A stretch of DNA of 64,000 nt from Marinobacter sp. S6332 (GCF_023016045.1 NZ_JALKAP010000003.1:186001-250000), one strand, 5' to 3'; counted from the first letter of the stretch, positions 24,798 through 37,140 are shown. The notes: a model not told the origin generated them from the letters alone. Numbers and translations: made by a program.

Positions 24798-25391
24798 CTA
24801 GCCCCAAATGCCCTCAGCAACCAACCCCCAACTCTCGTCAAAATCAGCCGTAGGCAATCGGGAGAACGACGAGCGGATAAACCGCTGGATTCGGCCTTCC
24901 ATGAATACAAGAACAAAATCCGCCGCCCGTGTGGCACTGGTGCGTGGCCGCAAGCCCTGGCGGATTTCGCCTTCTTTCAGGGTTTGCCGCACCTGCGTTT
25001 CCAAGCGCTCGAAGAACTGCGAGGCACGCTTGCGTAAAGCCTCGTTTTCGCCCACCAACGCATCACCAGTGAGAACACAACACAACCCCGGATTACGCTC
25101 CGCAAAAACCAGAACCAAGTGCACCACTTGCTGCAAACGAACCCGCACGTCTTCCTGATCCTGCAGAATAACCTGGCAACGAGAAAATACCGCTTCTTCC
25201 GCAAACTCCAGAAGCGCTTCAAACATTTTGCGCTTGCTAGGAAAATGGCGGTACAGCGCCGCCTCTGTTACACCAACGGACTTGGCGAGAACAGAGGTAG
25301 TGAGTCTGGCGCCTGGGTCCTTTTCCAGCAACTCCAAGAGAGCGTGGAGAATCGCTTCTCGGCGGCTGGGTTTCTGATCGGTTATGGCCAT
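24798..25391 (-). CDS. slmA: Nucleoid occlusion factor SlmA (TetR family)
   Basis: A 197-residue TetR-fold protein closely resembling SlmA. It has an HTH with SVGVTEAALYRHFPSKRKMFEALLEF, then ERNPGLCCVLTGDALV and FFERLETQVRQTLKE, ending with the RFIRSSFSRLPTADFDESW segment. SlmA binds specific chromosomal sites and blocks FtsZ ring assembly over the nucleoid. It is the last gene of the long minus-strand run, 28 bp after thiG. Most TetR proteins sit next to their target; this one does not need to. Confidence 0.92.
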   Translation of the reverse strand: MAITDQKPSRREAILHALLELLEKDPGARLTTSVLAKSVGVTEAALYRHFPSKRKMFEALLEFAEEAVFSRCQVILQDQEDVRVRLQQVVHLVLVFAERNPGLCCVLTGDALVGENEALRKRASQFFERLETQVRQTLKEGEIRQGLRPRTSATRAADFVLVFMEGRIQRFIRSSFSRLPTADFDESWGLVAEGIWG

Positions 25392-25419
25392 ACTGCAGCG
25401 CTCTTAATCAGAAGTTGAA

Positions 25420-26229
25420 TCAGAAAAAAGTACCGTCAAGAGGCGAAGAGGCACTTGCATAGAGCTTTTTGGGCATCCGCCCAGCGAGATAAGCTTCGCG
25501 ACCTGCTTCAATAGCCAAACGCATGGCATTGGCCATTTTAATAGGGTCTTTGGCTTGTGCGATGGCGGTGTTCATTAGTACGCCGTCGCAGCCCAATTCC
25601 ATGGCGATGGTGGCATCAGAGGCCGTGCCCACACCGGCATCCACCAGTACGGGCACCTTAGCGTTTTCGACGATCAGCCGAATGTTGTAACGGTTCTGAA
25701 TACCCAGCCCGGAGCCTATGGGTGCGCCCAAAGGCATGATCGCGATACAGCCCATTTCCTCAAGACGCATGGCCAGTAAGGGGTCGTCGGAGCAGTAGAC
25801 CATTACCTTGAAGCCGTCTTTAATCAACTCTTCGGCGGCCACCAAAGTTTCCGGCATATTCGGGTATAGCGTTTTATGCTCACCCAACACTTCCAGCTTC
25901 ACCAGATCGCGGCCGTCAAGCAGTTCTCTTGCTAGCTTACAGGTGCGAACTGCATCTTTGGCGGTGTAACAACCGGCTGTGTTGGGCAGGATGGTGTAGT
26001 GTTCCGGGGAGATCACATCCAGTAGATTTGGCTCGTCTGGGTTCTGGCCCAAATTGGTGCGGCGAACCGCCACGGTCACAATTTCAGCACCGCTCATTTC
26101 GATGGCGTGGCCAGTTTCCATCAGGTCGCGATATTTGCCGGTGCCAACCAGCAACCGTGACTGGTAAATACGGCCAGCAATTTCAAGAGGTTTGTCTTCA
26201 GGCAACTGAATCTCGGGCGTGTCGGTCAT
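25420..26229 (-). CDS. thiG: Thiazole synthase ThiG
   Basis: A 269-residue TIM-barrel enzyme making the thiazole phosphate ring of thiamine from deoxyxylulose phosphate, dehydroglycine and ThiS thiocarboxylate. The Schiff-base Lys lies in [17 protein letters not shown], and [10 protein letters not shown] is the phosphate-binding loop. It is directly downstream of thiS (68 bp). Normal length. Confidence 0.95.
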   Translation of the reverse strand: MTDTPEIQLPEDKPLEIAGRIYQSRLLVGTGKYRDLMETGHAIEMSGAEIVTVAVRRTNLGQNPDEPNLLDVISPEHYTILPNTAGCYTAKDAVRTCKLARELLDGRDLVKLEVLGEHKTLYPNMPETLVAAEELIKDGFKVMVYCSDDPLLAMRLEEMGCIAIMPLGAPIGSGLGIQNRYNIRLIVENAKVPVLVDAGVGTASDATIAMELGCDGVLMNTAIAQAKDPIKMANAMRLAIEAGREAYLAGRMPKKLYASASSPLDGTFF

Positions 26230-26297
26230 AGTGTTTCCGGGTTGATGAAACGTAGTGATGTAAATTCACAAATTAAAGAATTGCGGGTAGGCGGGTT

Positions 26298-26498
26298 TTA
26301 CCCGCCTCCAATCGCGTGAACAACTTCCACGCGATCATCATTACTTAGGGCAAATTCGGCATGTTGGCTGCGGGCTACTATGTCTTCATTTACCTCCACC
26401 GCCAGTCGCTTACCGGCGAGAGCCATTTTTTCTAACAATGCGGCAACCGTGGCCCCTTCTGGCAGCTCCATGGCTTCGCCATTTACCTGAACCTGCAT
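26298..26498 (-). CDS. thiS: Sulfur carrier protein ThiS
   Basis: A 66-residue ubiquitin-like protein ending in Gly-Gly (AIGGG), the C-terminus that is adenylated and thiocarboxylated to give sulfur to ThiG. ATG 26498 gives MQVQVNGEAM, the standard start; the frame extends 15 codons upstream into DUF423 but without need. It sits 7 bp after the DUF423 gene. Confidence 0.93.
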   Translation of the reverse strand: MQVQVNGEAMELPEGATVAALLEKMALAGKRLAVEVNEDIVARSQHAEFALSNDDRVEVVHAIGGG

Positions 26499-26505
26499 AG
26501 CATTC

Positions 26506-26934
26506 TTAACCTCTGTTTTGAGTCCCATTCTGGCGAAGGCCAACGGTCAGCAGTAGTGCCCAGCCAATCATAAAACATATACCGCCAAGAGGCGTAATCG
26601 GGCCAACCCAGCGTATGTCTGTCAGCACTAGCGTATACAAGCTGCCACTGAATAGCAGGATGCCTAAAGAAAAGAAGCCTGCAGCCAAGCTCAGTCGCCG
26701 CCGTGAAAGCCCAAATCCGGATAACAGGGCAACCAGCACCAGCGCGATGGCGTGATACATCTGATAGGTAACGGCTGTTTGAAAAACCTCTAAGCTACGC
26801 TCACTCACTATATTGCGCAGGCCATGAGCACCAAACGCTCCAGCCATAACCGCTGTCACCGCAAAAAAAGCGCCTGTAATGATGGGAAGGCGCATAACGT
26901 TTGTTGGATGCGACTCTATAGATTCAGCAGTCAC
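26506..26934 (-). CDS. DUF423 family membrane protein (YgdD-like)
   Basis: A 142-residue protein with four membrane segments and the DUF423 signature GAFGAHGLRN near residue 33 followed by FQTAVTYQMYHAIALV. The function is unknown in any organism I can name. The likely start is GTG 26934, with GGGAG about ten bases upstream, overlapping the end of apaH by 11 bp. An internal ATG at 26895 is an alternative. The overlap argues for co-transcription with apaH. Confidence 0.8.
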   Translation of the reverse strand: MTAESIESHPTNVMRLPIITGAFFAVTAVMAGAFGAHGLRNIVSERSLEVFQTAVTYQMYHAIALVLVALLSGFGLSRRRLSLAAGFFSLGILLFSGSLYTLVLTDIRWVGPITPLGGICFMIGWALLLTVGLRQNGTQNRG

Positions 26935-27724
26935 AGTGGATTTTCTCCCCAGTGTCCAGATTCATCATCGTGAGGGCTCCGCCCCAAACGCAGCCAGTAT
27001 CTAAACCAATAAACTGTGTACTGCCTGTCTCACCTTCGATGGCCGCCCAATGCCCGAAAATCACTTTTAAATCATCAGCGCGCGGAAATTCAAACCAGGG
27101 CGTAAATCCCTTGGGCGCCTTGCCTGCCGACTCTTTTGCAGTCAGCTCAAGCCTGCCGTCTTCGGCAATAAAACGCATTCGGGTGAAATAGTTGGTGATG
27201 ACCCGCCAACGATCCATGCCAGTGAGCTTTTCATTCCAGCCTTCTGGCTTGTTGCCGTACATATGCGCAAAGTATTCTGGAGCCTGTTCTCCACGAATAA
27301 CATCTTCCACTTCCCGCGCACTGGCAAGGGCCTGCTTGATACTCCAAATATGAGGAATACCTGCGTGGGCCATCATGATGTTGCGGTCAGAATCGTACAC
27401 GCACAGATTTTGCTGGCGTAGCCAGTTCACTAACTTATCGCGATCCGGAGCATTCAGTATCTCTGCGAGTGTGTCTTTGCGCTTCGGCGCATGGCCACCA
27501 AGAGACACTGCCAGCAGGTGCAGATCGTGATTACCCAGAACCACCACAGCGGCACTGCCCAAGCTTTCAATATAACGCAAGGTTTTCAGGGAGGAGGGTC
27601 CCCGGTTAATCAAATCACCCGCCACCCAAAGGCGGTCTCGGGAAGGCGAAAAATCCACCTTGGCCAGAACATCCTGCAAGCGGTCGTAACAGCCCTGAAT
27701 ATCGCCTATGGCGTAATCAGTCAT
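26924..27724 (-). CDS. apaH: Diadenosine tetraphosphatase ApaH
   Basis: A 266-residue metallophosphoesterase splitting Ap4A into two ADP, and able to remove Np4 caps from RNA in E. coli. Motifs are [21 protein letters not shown] and GNHDLHLL. The start ATG 27724 overlaps the rsmA stop by 8 bp, and the gene order rsmA-apaH is conserved in gammaproteobacteria. Confidence 0.94.
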   Translation of the reverse strand: MTDYAIGDIQGCYDRLQDVLAKVDFSPSRDRLWVAGDLINRGPSSLKTLRYIESLGSAAVVVLGNHDLHLLAVSLGGHAPKRKDTLAEILNAPDRDKLVNWLRQQNLCVYDSDRNIMMAHAGIPHIWSIKQALASAREVEDVIRGEQAPEYFAHMYGNKPEGWNEKLTGMDRWRVITNYFTRMRFIAEDGRLELTAKESAGKAPKGFTPWFEFPRADDLKVIFGHWAAIEGETGSTQFIGLDTGCVWGGALTMMNLDTGEKIHCDC

Positions 27725-28568
27725 GGCTGTCTCCGCACACGTCTCCTGCGCTTCCCTCACCGGGCTGGGCTCGGCTTTTTTCGTCTGTTAGCGCATCCGC
27801 AATACTTACGTAGTCGGCCAAACTGAGGTTTTCCGGCCGTAGGCCGTCATTGATGCCCAAAGCTTGCAGTTGCTCAACCGTTACCAATCCCGCCAAAGCT
27901 TTGCGCAGGGTTTTTCGGCGAGCGTTAAACGCTGTTCTTACCACAGCCTGCAGGGTGACAAGATCCTTTGCAGGGTGCGGAAGCTCTGCATGAGGTACTA
28001 GCCGCACAATGGCAGAATCCACTTTTGGCGCGGGCCGGAAGGCGCCGGGGCCTACTTCAAACAAGGGCTGAACTTTGCAGAAATACTGGGTCATGATGCC
28101 CAACCGGCCGTAATTGTTATCGCCGGGTACTGCTGCCATCCGCTGTACGACTTCTTTTTGCAACATGAAGTGCATGTCTTGCACCACACCTGACTGAGCC
28201 AGCAAGTGAAAAATCAGGGGAGTGGAGATGTTATAAGGCAAGTTACCAATGATGCGCAGAGGCCTCTCATCCACAAGCTGGCTGAAGTCAAACTTCAGTG
28301 CGTCGGCTTCGTGGATGTGAAAATCGGGGTAGTTGAAAAACTTGGTGCGCAGCACAGGAATGAGATCGCGGTCTAGCTCCACCACCTGAAGTTTCGGATT
28401 AACCGCGAGAATTTCCTCTGTTATTGCGCCAAGCCCCGGGCCTATTTCGACAATGGCGTCGTCTGGCTTGGGGTGAATGGCGCGAATAATGCGCTCAATC
28501 ACACCCGGATCGTGAAGAAAATTCTGGCCAAACCGTTTTCTGGCCTGATGGCCGGCTTTTTTGCTCAC
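27717..28568 (-). CDS. rsmA: 16S rRNA dimethyladenosine transferase RsmA (KsgA)
   Basis: A 283-residue SAM-dependent enzyme that dimethylates two adjacent adenosines near the 3' end of 16S rRNA late in 30S assembly. Motifs are [23 protein letters not shown] and the catalytic [12 protein letters not shown]. The start is GTG 28568, immediately after the pdxA stop (TGAGTG), implying coupled translation. Length is normal, slightly extended at the C-terminus. Confidence 0.95.
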   Translation of the reverse strand: MSKKAGHQARKRFGQNFLHDPGVIERIIRAIHPKPDDAIVEIGPGLGAITEEILAVNPKLQVVELDRDLIPVLRTKFFNYPDFHIHEADALKFDFSQLVDERPLRIIGNLPYNISTPLIFHLLAQSGVVQDMHFMLQKEVVQRMAAVPGDNNYGRLGIMTQYFCKVQPLFEVGPGAFRPAPKVDSAIVRLVPHAELPHPAKDLVTLQAVVRTAFNARRKTLRKALAGLVTVEQLQALGINDGLRPENLSLADYVSIADALTDEKSRAQPGEGSAGDVCGDSHD

Positions 28569-29576
28569 TCAGATTTCTCTCTTAGTAGCGGATTTGAGGG
28601 AGCGCGCCATTTGCTCGCCCACTCGAATAGCGGTATGCAAACTGCCCGCATCGGCCTTGCCGGTGCCAGCGAGGTCCAGAGCCGTGCCGTGATCCACGGA
28701 TGTGCGCACTATGGGCAACCCAAGGGTGATGTTTACCGCGCGCCCAAAGCCCTGAAATTTAAGCACCGGCAAGCCCTGATCGTGATACATGGCCAAGGCG
28801 GCATCGGCGTCGTCTAACCAATGGGGCGTGAACAGCGTGTCTGCCGGTAGGGGGCCGACCACCTGTATTCCTTGGGCGCGGAGGGTCTCAAGGGTTGGCT
28901 CAATCACTTCAATCTCTTCCCGGCCAAGGTGGCCACTTTCACCCGCATGGGGATTTAGCCCCGCAACCAAAATTTTTGGCTGCGCAATTCCAAAAAATGT
29001 TTTCAGATCGGCGTTCAAAATGGTGGCGACTTGCGTCAAACGCTCGGGCGTAATCGCGGCGGACACGTCTTTGAGGGGCAAGTGAGTGGTTACCAAGGCT
29101 ACTCGTAGCTCTTCAGTGGCCAGCATCATAACTACCCGTTCAACGCCACAGAGCTCCTGCAAAAATTCAGTATGACCACTGAACTCAATACCCGCTTCGT
29201 TGATCACGCCTTTGTGTACCGGCGCCGTGACCATGCCGTCGAAATCACCCTCAAGACAGCCTTTGGCCGCAACTGTGAGTGTGTCCAAAACATAGCGACT
29301 GTTAGCCGTGTCGAGCTTGCCCGCTTGGTACGAAGTACAGCCTTCTACATGCAATACGGAAAGCTCGCCCACACCCTTTCTTGGCTCCATGTCAGGCCGC
29401 CAAGCATGTAGCTTTACGTCGAGCCCTAGAAGTCTGGCTCGCGCCTCCAGCATTGGCTGGCTGGCAACCAACACCACGCCCACTTCACGCTGCGCTGCAG
29501 CCAACGCCAGACACAGCTCGGGGCCAATGCCTGCTGGCTCTCCGGCAGTCAGTGCGAGAACAATGTCTTCAGCCAT
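28569..29576 (-). CDS. pdxA: 4-hydroxythreonine-4-phosphate dehydrogenase PdxA
   Basis: A 335-residue NAD-dependent enzyme of pyridoxal phosphate synthesis. The metal-binding His residues appear in FSGHTEFLQ, LNPHAGESG and MYHDQGLPVLK; GEPAGIGPEL is near the N-terminus. ATG 29576 overlaps the surA stop by one base (TAATG). Confidence 0.95.
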   Translation of the reverse strand: MAEDIVLALTAGEPAGIGPELCLALAAAQREVGVVLVASQPMLEARARLLGLDVKLHAWRPDMEPRKGVGELSVLHVEGCTSYQAGKLDTANSRYVLDTLTVAAKGCLEGDFDGMVTAPVHKGVINEAGIEFSGHTEFLQELCGVERVVMMLATEELRVALVTTHLPLKDVSAAITPERLTQVATILNADLKTFFGIAQPKILVAGLNPHAGESGHLGREEIEVIEPTLETLRAQGIQVVGPLPADTLFTPHWLDDADAALAMYHDQGLPVLKFQGFGRAVNITLGLPIVRTSVDHGTALDLAGTGKADAGSLHTAIRVGEQMARSLKSATKREI

Positions 29577-30931
29577 TATTTTGCAGTTTCCTGCGCATTG
29601 GCAGACTCATCTTCTGCTGCATTGTCTGCATACTCACCTTTGAACTCGACAAAGGCCTCATCCCGGATTTCTCTGAGCCAGTTTTGCAGCTCGGTTTCAA
29701 ACTTACGGCGATAAATCGCCTGACGGGCTTCGGCTTCTTTCACGTCTGTACTGATATCTTTTTGGCGACGCTCTTCAACCTGCAGAATATGCCAGCCAAA
29801 TTGCGAGCGGAACGGGCCTTTATATTCGCCGACACTGGCCTCCTGCATAGCCTGTTCAAACGCGGGCACCATTTGGCCCGGGCTTACCCAGCCAAGATTG
29901 CCACCGTCAGAGCCGGATACTGGGTCGTCTGAATACTGTCGCGCCAACACGGCAAAATCAGCACCGTCTTGAAGCTGTTGAGACAGTTCGCGAATGGTCG
30001 CTTCCGCCTCAGTGTCCGTTATGGCTTCAGACGGACGAATCAGAATATGGCGTACGCGGTTTTGCTGGATAACCTGCTTTTGGGCGCCCCCGCGCTTCTC
30101 CATCACCATGACCATGTGAAAGCCGCTGTTGTTCTCCAGAACCTCGGAAGGAATGCCAACTTCAAGCTCTGGTACAACTGGCGCCACCAGTGATGGTAAC
30201 TGGCGTTCGCTACGCCAACCCATATCACCGCCTTCAAGGGCATTGCTGGCATCGGATTCAGCTACCGCTACCTCGCGGAAATCTCGACCATCGAGAATGG
30301 CAGCACGAAGCTCTTCTGCTTTCTCGCGGGTGGCGTCTACAGCTGCATCATCAGCCGGGTTATCCAGTTCGATAAAAATATAAGCGAGCCGGTATTCGGC
30401 GTCGTTGCCACCTGTGGATTCCAGTGCTTGCAGATAGTTTTCAACTTCTCGTTCGGTTACGCGAACCCGGTTGCCAACCTGTCGCTGCTGTACACGGCCA
30501 GTGAGCATTTCCTGACGAATCTGCTCCCGAGCCTGCCGGTAGCTTACGCCCTCAACGGCAAGTTGGTCTTCAAACTCGGCTAAACTAAGGCCATTACGCT
30601 CAGCAATGTTGGCGATGGTTTCGTTCAGCTCGTTATCGCTGATGCGCATGCCCATTCTATCCGCCATTTGCAGCTGGACCGATTCGGTAATCAATTGTTC
30701 CAGAACCCGCTCTTCAAGGAGGCGTCGGGGCGGCAGGCCGGTTCCTTGGGCACTGAGACGCCCGGTGATTGTGTTGATTCTGGCTTCCAGTTCAGTTTGG
30801 AGGATCACATCGTCATCAACAATGGCTACTACCTGATCAAGCAACTTGCGCTCGGCCTGAGCCGCAAAAGAAAGCACCACTGCCAACAGCATCAGCAGTG
30901 TTTGTAAACCCTGGCGAATCGTCGCCTTCAT
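29576..30931 (-). CDS. surA: Periplasmic chaperone/peptidyl-prolyl isomerase SurA
   Basis: A 451-residue exported protein. It has a signal peptide of about 26 residues (ending AAQA), an N-terminal chaperone domain, two parvulin domains (about 170-270 and 285-385, each with a GGDMGW/GGNLGW-type core), and a C-terminal helix. It escorts outer-membrane proteins, including LptD, to the Bam complex. Start ATG 30931 has GAGGT five bases upstream. It is 95 bp downstream of lptD, the classical order. Confidence 0.95.
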   Translation of the reverse strand: MKATIRQGLQTLLMLLAVVLSFAAQAERKLLDQVVAIVDDDVILQTELEARINTITGRLSAQGTGLPPRRLLEERVLEQLITESVQLQMADRMGMRISDNELNETIANIAERNGLSLAEFEDQLAVEGVSYRQAREQIRQEMLTGRVQQRQVGNRVRVTEREVENYLQALESTGGNDAEYRLAYIFIELDNPADDAAVDATREKAEELRAAILDGRDFREVAVAESDASNALEGGDMGWRSERQLPSLVAPVVPELEVGIPSEVLENNSGFHMVMVMEKRGGAQKQVIQQNRVRHILIRPSEAITDTEAEATIRELSQQLQDGADFAVLARQYSDDPVSGSDGGNLGWVSPGQMVPAFEQAMQEASVGEYKGPFRSQFGWHILQVEERRQKDISTDVKEAEARQAIYRRKFETELQNWLREIRDEAFVEFKGEYADNAAEDESANAQETAK

Positions 30932-31026
30932 AATCACCTCTTAATGAAGAAATAAGCCTGCGGATAGGGTACCGGAATGGCACAGTTGCCGTCAGGGGGT
31001 GTAAATAGCAGCGTTAATCAGACGGC

Positions 31027-33396
31027 TCAGAAACGACGCCGCTCTCGCTCGTCAAAACCATAAATAGCCTTAGAGATCGATGTGGATGCGCCGCCACTGC
31101 CACCCAGACCTTTTAGCTGAACCTGAAACAGCAAACGGCTATCCAGAGTTTGGTCATCCGTCAGATAATTCTGGTGAACCATTTGGATACTCCAGCAACA
31201 GTTGTTGTACTCGATCCCGGCAAGCGAACCAACGGTGCGATCCAAGTCCGAATCGTACACCCAGCGACCGATAAGGCTAACACGGTCTGTTGCCGGTATA
31301 ACCGCCGCAATATCCGATTGCTCCAACTCTCCCTTGCTGTAGGTATGGCCAATACTCGCCAGATACCGGTAATCCCTGGAATGAAAGATCAGCTGGCTGC
31401 GCCCCTCTTCAGTATCGCCTGTCTCAGGGTCCCATAGCCCTGAAGACCGAACCTGCAGATTTTGAAAAGGGTTTAATACCACTTCGCCCGCCAGCGGCGA
31501 GCGGCTGCGATCACTCCCGCCCTCCCCGAAGAGAGTCACCTCGCGATCGTCAAAATACTGAATCTGGCCGATACTGAAACGGGCCCGTTCGGAGCCGGTC
31601 ACCAGATCATTAAAGCGGCTGGTCAAGGCCACCGCTAACTGGTTGGCATCACCCACCCGATCGCCTCCAACAAAGCGGTCTGGCCGGAATAACTGCTCAA
31701 AGCGGAAGGTCTGCAAGGCGGTATCAAACGAGGGGATGTCGTTCTGGTCCGCTTCCGCATCAGCCCAGGCGTAATACAGGCGGGGCTCAAGGGTTTGGTT
31801 GTAGGGCACATCGAACAAGGTAGATTGGCGATCAAAATACAGGCCGTTGTCCCACTCCACCACTGGAACGGTGCGATCGAAACTGTCACTACCGGCACTG
31901 TAATCTTCCAGCTCGTAACGGGTGTAGTCCAAGCTGAGCGACGGGCGGCTGAAGCCCCAAAGGGCGCGCATTGGCAACGCCAACTCAGGGCGAGCCAGAA
32001 AACGCTGGCCGTTGGCCTTATCGAGCCCTGTAAGCGTGTCGTTATCACGGTAGAACCAGCTGTATTGACTCACTAGCCCGGCTTCTAGCCAGCCTGCTTC
32101 GGTGCTGCCAGCGTAAATCATTTCTGGCAGTTGGGCGTAAGGCCTATCCGCCTGTGCAATTCGCTCGCTGACGGTCTGGTAGTCGTTAAGGTATACATCG
32201 AAAAACTGATTCGACCCTTGATAACGCACGCCGCCTTTGCGCTGCAGATGCGTGGTCTGGTCAATTTCCAGACTACGGTTCAGGTCGCTCAGGTAATCCT
32301 CGTCACTGACTGCAGAAAAATCACCATACCCCGTCCAACCACTACCCAATGCTGCCCGCGTGGAGGCATCCAATCCCCAACGCTGGCCAGACTCCCCGGG
32401 GTTCTCATCTTCGTAGTCGGAATCATTATCTATATAGCCAAGCTGCAGGGTTGTTTGGCCAAAATCGCTTAGGTAACGCCCCTCAACCTCGTTGAACAGC
32501 CCACGGCCATGAATGTACTGCGGCGTTAGAGTGGCATCGTAATGGGGAGCCAAGTTCAGGTAATACGGAGTCGCCAAAAATACTCCGCCACCTGCGCTGG
32601 AAGAACCAAATTGCGGATAAAGGAAGCCGGTTTTGCGACGGTCATCAATGGGAAAGCTGGCGTAAGGCCAGTAAAAAACCGGTACATCTAAAACCTCAAG
32701 ACGAACATGTTTCGCTGTTCCGAAACCCTCGCTCTGGTCCAATTCAATCTCGGAAGCAACAATAGCCCAATCGTTTTGCTGTGGGCCACAGGTGGTTAAC
32801 ATGCCATCGCGAATCTTTACCATAGAGTCATCTAGCCGCGACAGGCTACCGGCCCTACCGCGCATTTCCGGCCCGTGCAGAAGGAAGGTCGCGGTGTTGA
32901 TATCAAAGCGCCCTGAATCCACATCGTATTCTGCCCGCTCCCCAGTCAACAAAAAGCCGTTACCGCGGCTGACCAAAGGGCCTTCAATCGATAGCTGACC
33001 AATATTCTGGCTATACCTTGCTTCGGAACCCGACACACGGAAGCTACCCTGGCGCACCTGAACATCGCCTTGGAGATACAGTTCCTGATCAATTTCATAA
33101 CGGGCGCTCAGGCCGCTCGCCTGCAAGGCAGCCGCCTCGCCAACAGTTTCACCAAACACCCCCGACCTGCCCTCTTCGGCGCCAGACGGCAAGTATCCGC
33201 CTGTGCAAAATGCCGGTAGCGAATGTCTGACTGCATCCGGAAGCTGGCTTTTCGGGCGCCAATCCATTTCAGCGGCAGAAGGTGCTTCTTCACTTGAAGA
33301 CAAACCAGCCACCGACATTAGGGCGCATCCGGCAAGCAGGCCCACAAGCCGGCGCGGCAATGTGCCTTTCTGCGCTTGCAGATAGCTGTCGGGCAT
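31027..33396 (-). CDS. lptD: LPS-assembly protein LptD
   Basis: An outer-membrane beta-barrel of about 789 residues from ATG 33396. It has an N-terminal hydrophobic signal (LVGLLAGCALMSVAGL), a LptA-like beta-jellyroll and a C-terminal barrel ending in Phe. All four cysteines of the structural disulfides are visible: one in AFCTGGY, one in LTTCGPQQND, and the pair in YNNCCWSI. With LptE it inserts lipopolysaccharide in the outer leaflet. The reading frame is open far upstream (to 33618) with other starts such as 33444; the signal peptide position favours 33396 but no ribosome site is convincing. It is divergent from amgK. Confidence 0.92.
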   Translation of the reverse strand: MPDSYLQAQKGTLPRRLVGLLAGCALMSVAGLSSSEEAPSAAEMDWRPKSQLPDAVRHSLPAFCTGGYLPSGAEEGRSGVFGETVGEAAALQASGLSARYEIDQELYLQGDVQVRQGSFRVSGSEARYSQNIGQLSIEGPLVSRGNGFLLTGERAEYDVDSGRFDINTATFLLHGPEMRGRAGSLSRLDDSMVKIRDGMLTTCGPQQNDWAIVASEIELDQSEGFGTAKHVRLEVLDVPVFYWPYASFPIDDRRKTGFLYPQFGSSSAGGGVFLATPYYLNLAPHYDATLTPQYIHGRGLFNEVEGRYLSDFGQTTLQLGYIDNDSDYEDENPGESGQRWGLDASTRAALGSGWTGYGDFSAVSDEDYLSDLNRSLEIDQTTHLQRKGGVRYQGSNQFFDVYLNDYQTVSERIAQADRPYAQLPEMIYAGSTEAGWLEAGLVSQYSWFYRDNDTLTGLDKANGQRFLARPELALPMRALWGFSRPSLSLDYTRYELEDYSAGSDSFDRTVPVVEWDNGLYFDRQSTLFDVPYNQTLEPRLYYAWADAEADQNDIPSFDTALQTFRFEQLFRPDRFVGGDRVGDANQLAVALTSRFNDLVTGSERARFSIGQIQYFDDREVTLFGEGGSDRSRSPLAGEVVLNPFQNLQVRSSGLWDPETGDTEEGRSQLIFHSRDYRYLASIGHTYSKGELEQSDIAAVIPATDRVSLIGRWVYDSDLDRTVGSLAGIEYNNCCWSIQMVHQNYLTDDQTLDSRLLFQVQLKGLGGSGGASTSISKAIYGFDERERRRF

Positions 33397-33678
33397 TGGC
33401 ACGATGGCAAGGTTCCTGTTCCAGTTGCATGAAGGAGTGTGCATGACGCAACTAGCACCAATACACAAATAACAGCGGCCTAGTTTACACATGCCTCTGA
33501 AGCTTGTTAACGGAAACGGGGCCGGATACACGAAACTCCGCTGCAAAAGCGCGTTACCCTCTTTATACTCCTTGCAAAGGGGCCGTGATAACAGCACCTG
33601 AACAGTACACCTGCTCATGTTTTGTAAACTGTTTTGACATCAATGCACTTAAATAACGCCAGGACAATCGCCCGAGCT

Positions 33679-35426
<1,748 letters not shown>

Positions 35427-35430
35427 TGCG

Positions 35431-36180
35431 ATGGCAACTCGCTCTGCGCAACCGGCTTTACCTCCGCGAATGGAGGCAGCTTTCTCGAGCCTATTAGCCA
35501 AGCTTTCCGCCTCCAACCATCAGGCACACAAGCTGATTGGCCAAACCAATCTGCCCCGTTGGTGCAGACGCCCACTGTTTTTCTTTCTAGGTTATATTGC
35601 AAAAGCAGAAGGTAGAGTTTCGGAGCAAGATATAGGTTTTGCAGAAAACCTGATCAAAGCTCTTAGATTATCGAAGCGACAAAGACACAAAGCCATTAGC
35701 AGCTTCCAAAAAGGCAAAGCTTCTGAAACCCTGCCGCCGCTCACTGGGCTCACACTAAGGCTCAGCCATCGCATATGGCCTACACCGGCTCTAAAGATGG
35801 CTATTTGCCTGTGTCACGCAGCCCAACTGAAAGGCCGTCCTACCAAGCCCCGCCGTTACCGCTGCGAAGACACGATTGATCAGATTGGCATGCCAGTCAC
35901 CATCAGCGAAGACATCTTTGACAGCTACGCCAGCCGGGTATGGGGTGACATCAGCAGCGCACCCTCAGCACCAGTTAATCTCGAACAGGCCTGCGCATTG
36001 CTTGGCGTTACAAGACGCGACCCTATTGCAACAATCAAGCGGGCATACCGGAAAAAAGTTTCTGAGTGCCATCCCGACAAGTTACTGCAACAACATCTCA
36101 GCGCCGCTGAGCATGCGTTGGCCAAAGAGCGCCTTCTACGCTACCAACAGGCCTGGGAGCTAATCCGGCGACACTATTAG
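35431..36180 (+). CDS. TerB-like/J-domain co-chaperone (DjlA-like, without membrane anchor)
   Basis: A 249-residue soluble protein. Residues about 45-150 are helical and resemble the TerB-like part of DjlA (FFFLGYIAKAEGRVSEQDI). Residues about 180-249 are a J-domain (ACALLGVTRRDPIATIKRAYRK) with HPD in SECHPDKL. Unlike DjlA there is no N-terminal membrane segment. It probably works with DnaK. It is the third gene after amgK and murU, with a 4-bp gap. Confidence 0.78.
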   Translation: MATRSAQPALPPRMEAAFSSLLAKLSASNHQAHKLIGQTNLPRWCRRPLFFFLGYIAKAEGRVSEQDIGFAENLIKALRLSKRQRHKAISSFQKGKASETLPPLTGLTLRLSHRIWPTPALKMAICLCHAAQLKGRPTKPRRYRCEDTIDQIGMPVTISEDIFDSYASRVWGDISSAPSAPVNLEQACALLGVTRRDPIATIKRAYRKKVSECHPDKLLQQHLSAAEHALAKERLLRYQQAWELIRRHY

Positions 36181-36225
36181 TAAACGCTGATTGGTTGGTG
36201 GGTACTGCCTGACAGTCATTAATCA

Positions 36226-37140
36226 CTATTGGCGATCATCACGCTTTAGCCAAGCAGATATCCTGCTCGCAACTGCCTTGCCATCCCGTGGCATGAATTT
36301 GATGTCTGCTCCCACATTTTGCCGACTAAACCCTTGCACACCGGCCCGCTCTAAATCCGCCTTGCGCTGTCCACTTGCCTCGGATAAAGACAACTCCAGA
36401 ATACTGGGCACCGAAGCTTTCTTTACGTTTTCCGCCAACTGCCTTGCATCACGCGGATAAAACTTTGGACCAGCCCATATCAAAGCAGTTGGTGCGGCCA
36501 ATTCTGCCGCATAGGCCACAACATGATTACTTCCCCGCCCTATTCCCACTAACGCTGCCAGCTCATATTCACGGCTTTTAAGCTCCGCAGCTGCCGCCGC
36601 GAGTTCATCAAGAATGCGCTTGCGGTAGGCAGTCTCCAAATCACTCGGAGCTTCCGCCGCCAAAACATCAATCGCAGCTGGGCTTGGCACTCCCGGGTTT
36701 TGTTCCTCAGCTTTTGGTTTTGGCTCAGGCGCAATGAGCGGTCGCTCAAGAATCCGTTCAAGGGCTTCCAACGGTGGCTCAAGACCCAAACTAAGCACCG
36801 CCAATTTACGCTGCACCAACTCTCGCGCCAAAGTACCAGTAAGCCCAGACGCTGCATTCTCCCCCTCATCCGCCAAAATAATCACCGCACCTCTGGCGGG
36901 AGTTTCCGTTTCGGGCCAAAACAGCGCCAGCGTGCGAGCGCCGTCTTTAAGTTCGAGCCACAGCGCAGAATCCGGAAATTTGTGGTTCAACCCCCACTCA
37001 CCCAAACCGGAAGACACAGCGCCACGTACTTCATTCGGAGTCGGCGGGGTAGCTGCTGGGGTTGCTGTTTCATCCTGTGCCAATGCAGACACAGCATTGC
37101 CTAGCATGATCCCGGCCATTAGCCATCCGAAAATGCTCAT
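36226..37140 (-). CDS. DUF3530 family exported alpha/beta-hydrolase-like protein
   Basis: A protein of about 304 residues with a signal peptide (MSIFGWLMAGIMLGNAVSALAQ). The fold looks like an alpha/beta hydrolase (GAVIILADEGENA, then ALVGIGRGSNHVVAYA, then ALIWAGP). The nucleophile elbow reads GIGRG, so the usual Ser is missing, and I would not call it a hydrolase. The role is unknown. ATG 37140 was chosen for the signal peptide; the open frame runs to 37251. It converges on the J-domain gene and diverges from rpe. Confidence 0.65.
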   Translation of the reverse strand: MSIFGWLMAGIMLGNAVSALAQDETATPAATPPTPNEVRGAVSSGLGEWGLNHKFPDSALWLELKDGARTLALFWPETETPARGAVIILADEGENAASGLTGTLARELVQRKLAVLSLGLEPPLEALERILERPLIAPEPKPKAEEQNPGVPSPAAIDVLAAEAPSDLETAYRKRILDELAAAAAELKSREYELAALVGIGRGSNHVVAYAAELAAPTALIWAGPKFYPRDARQLAENVKKASVPSILELSLSEASGQRKADLERAGVQGFSRQNVGADIKFMPRDGKAVASRISAWLKRDDRQ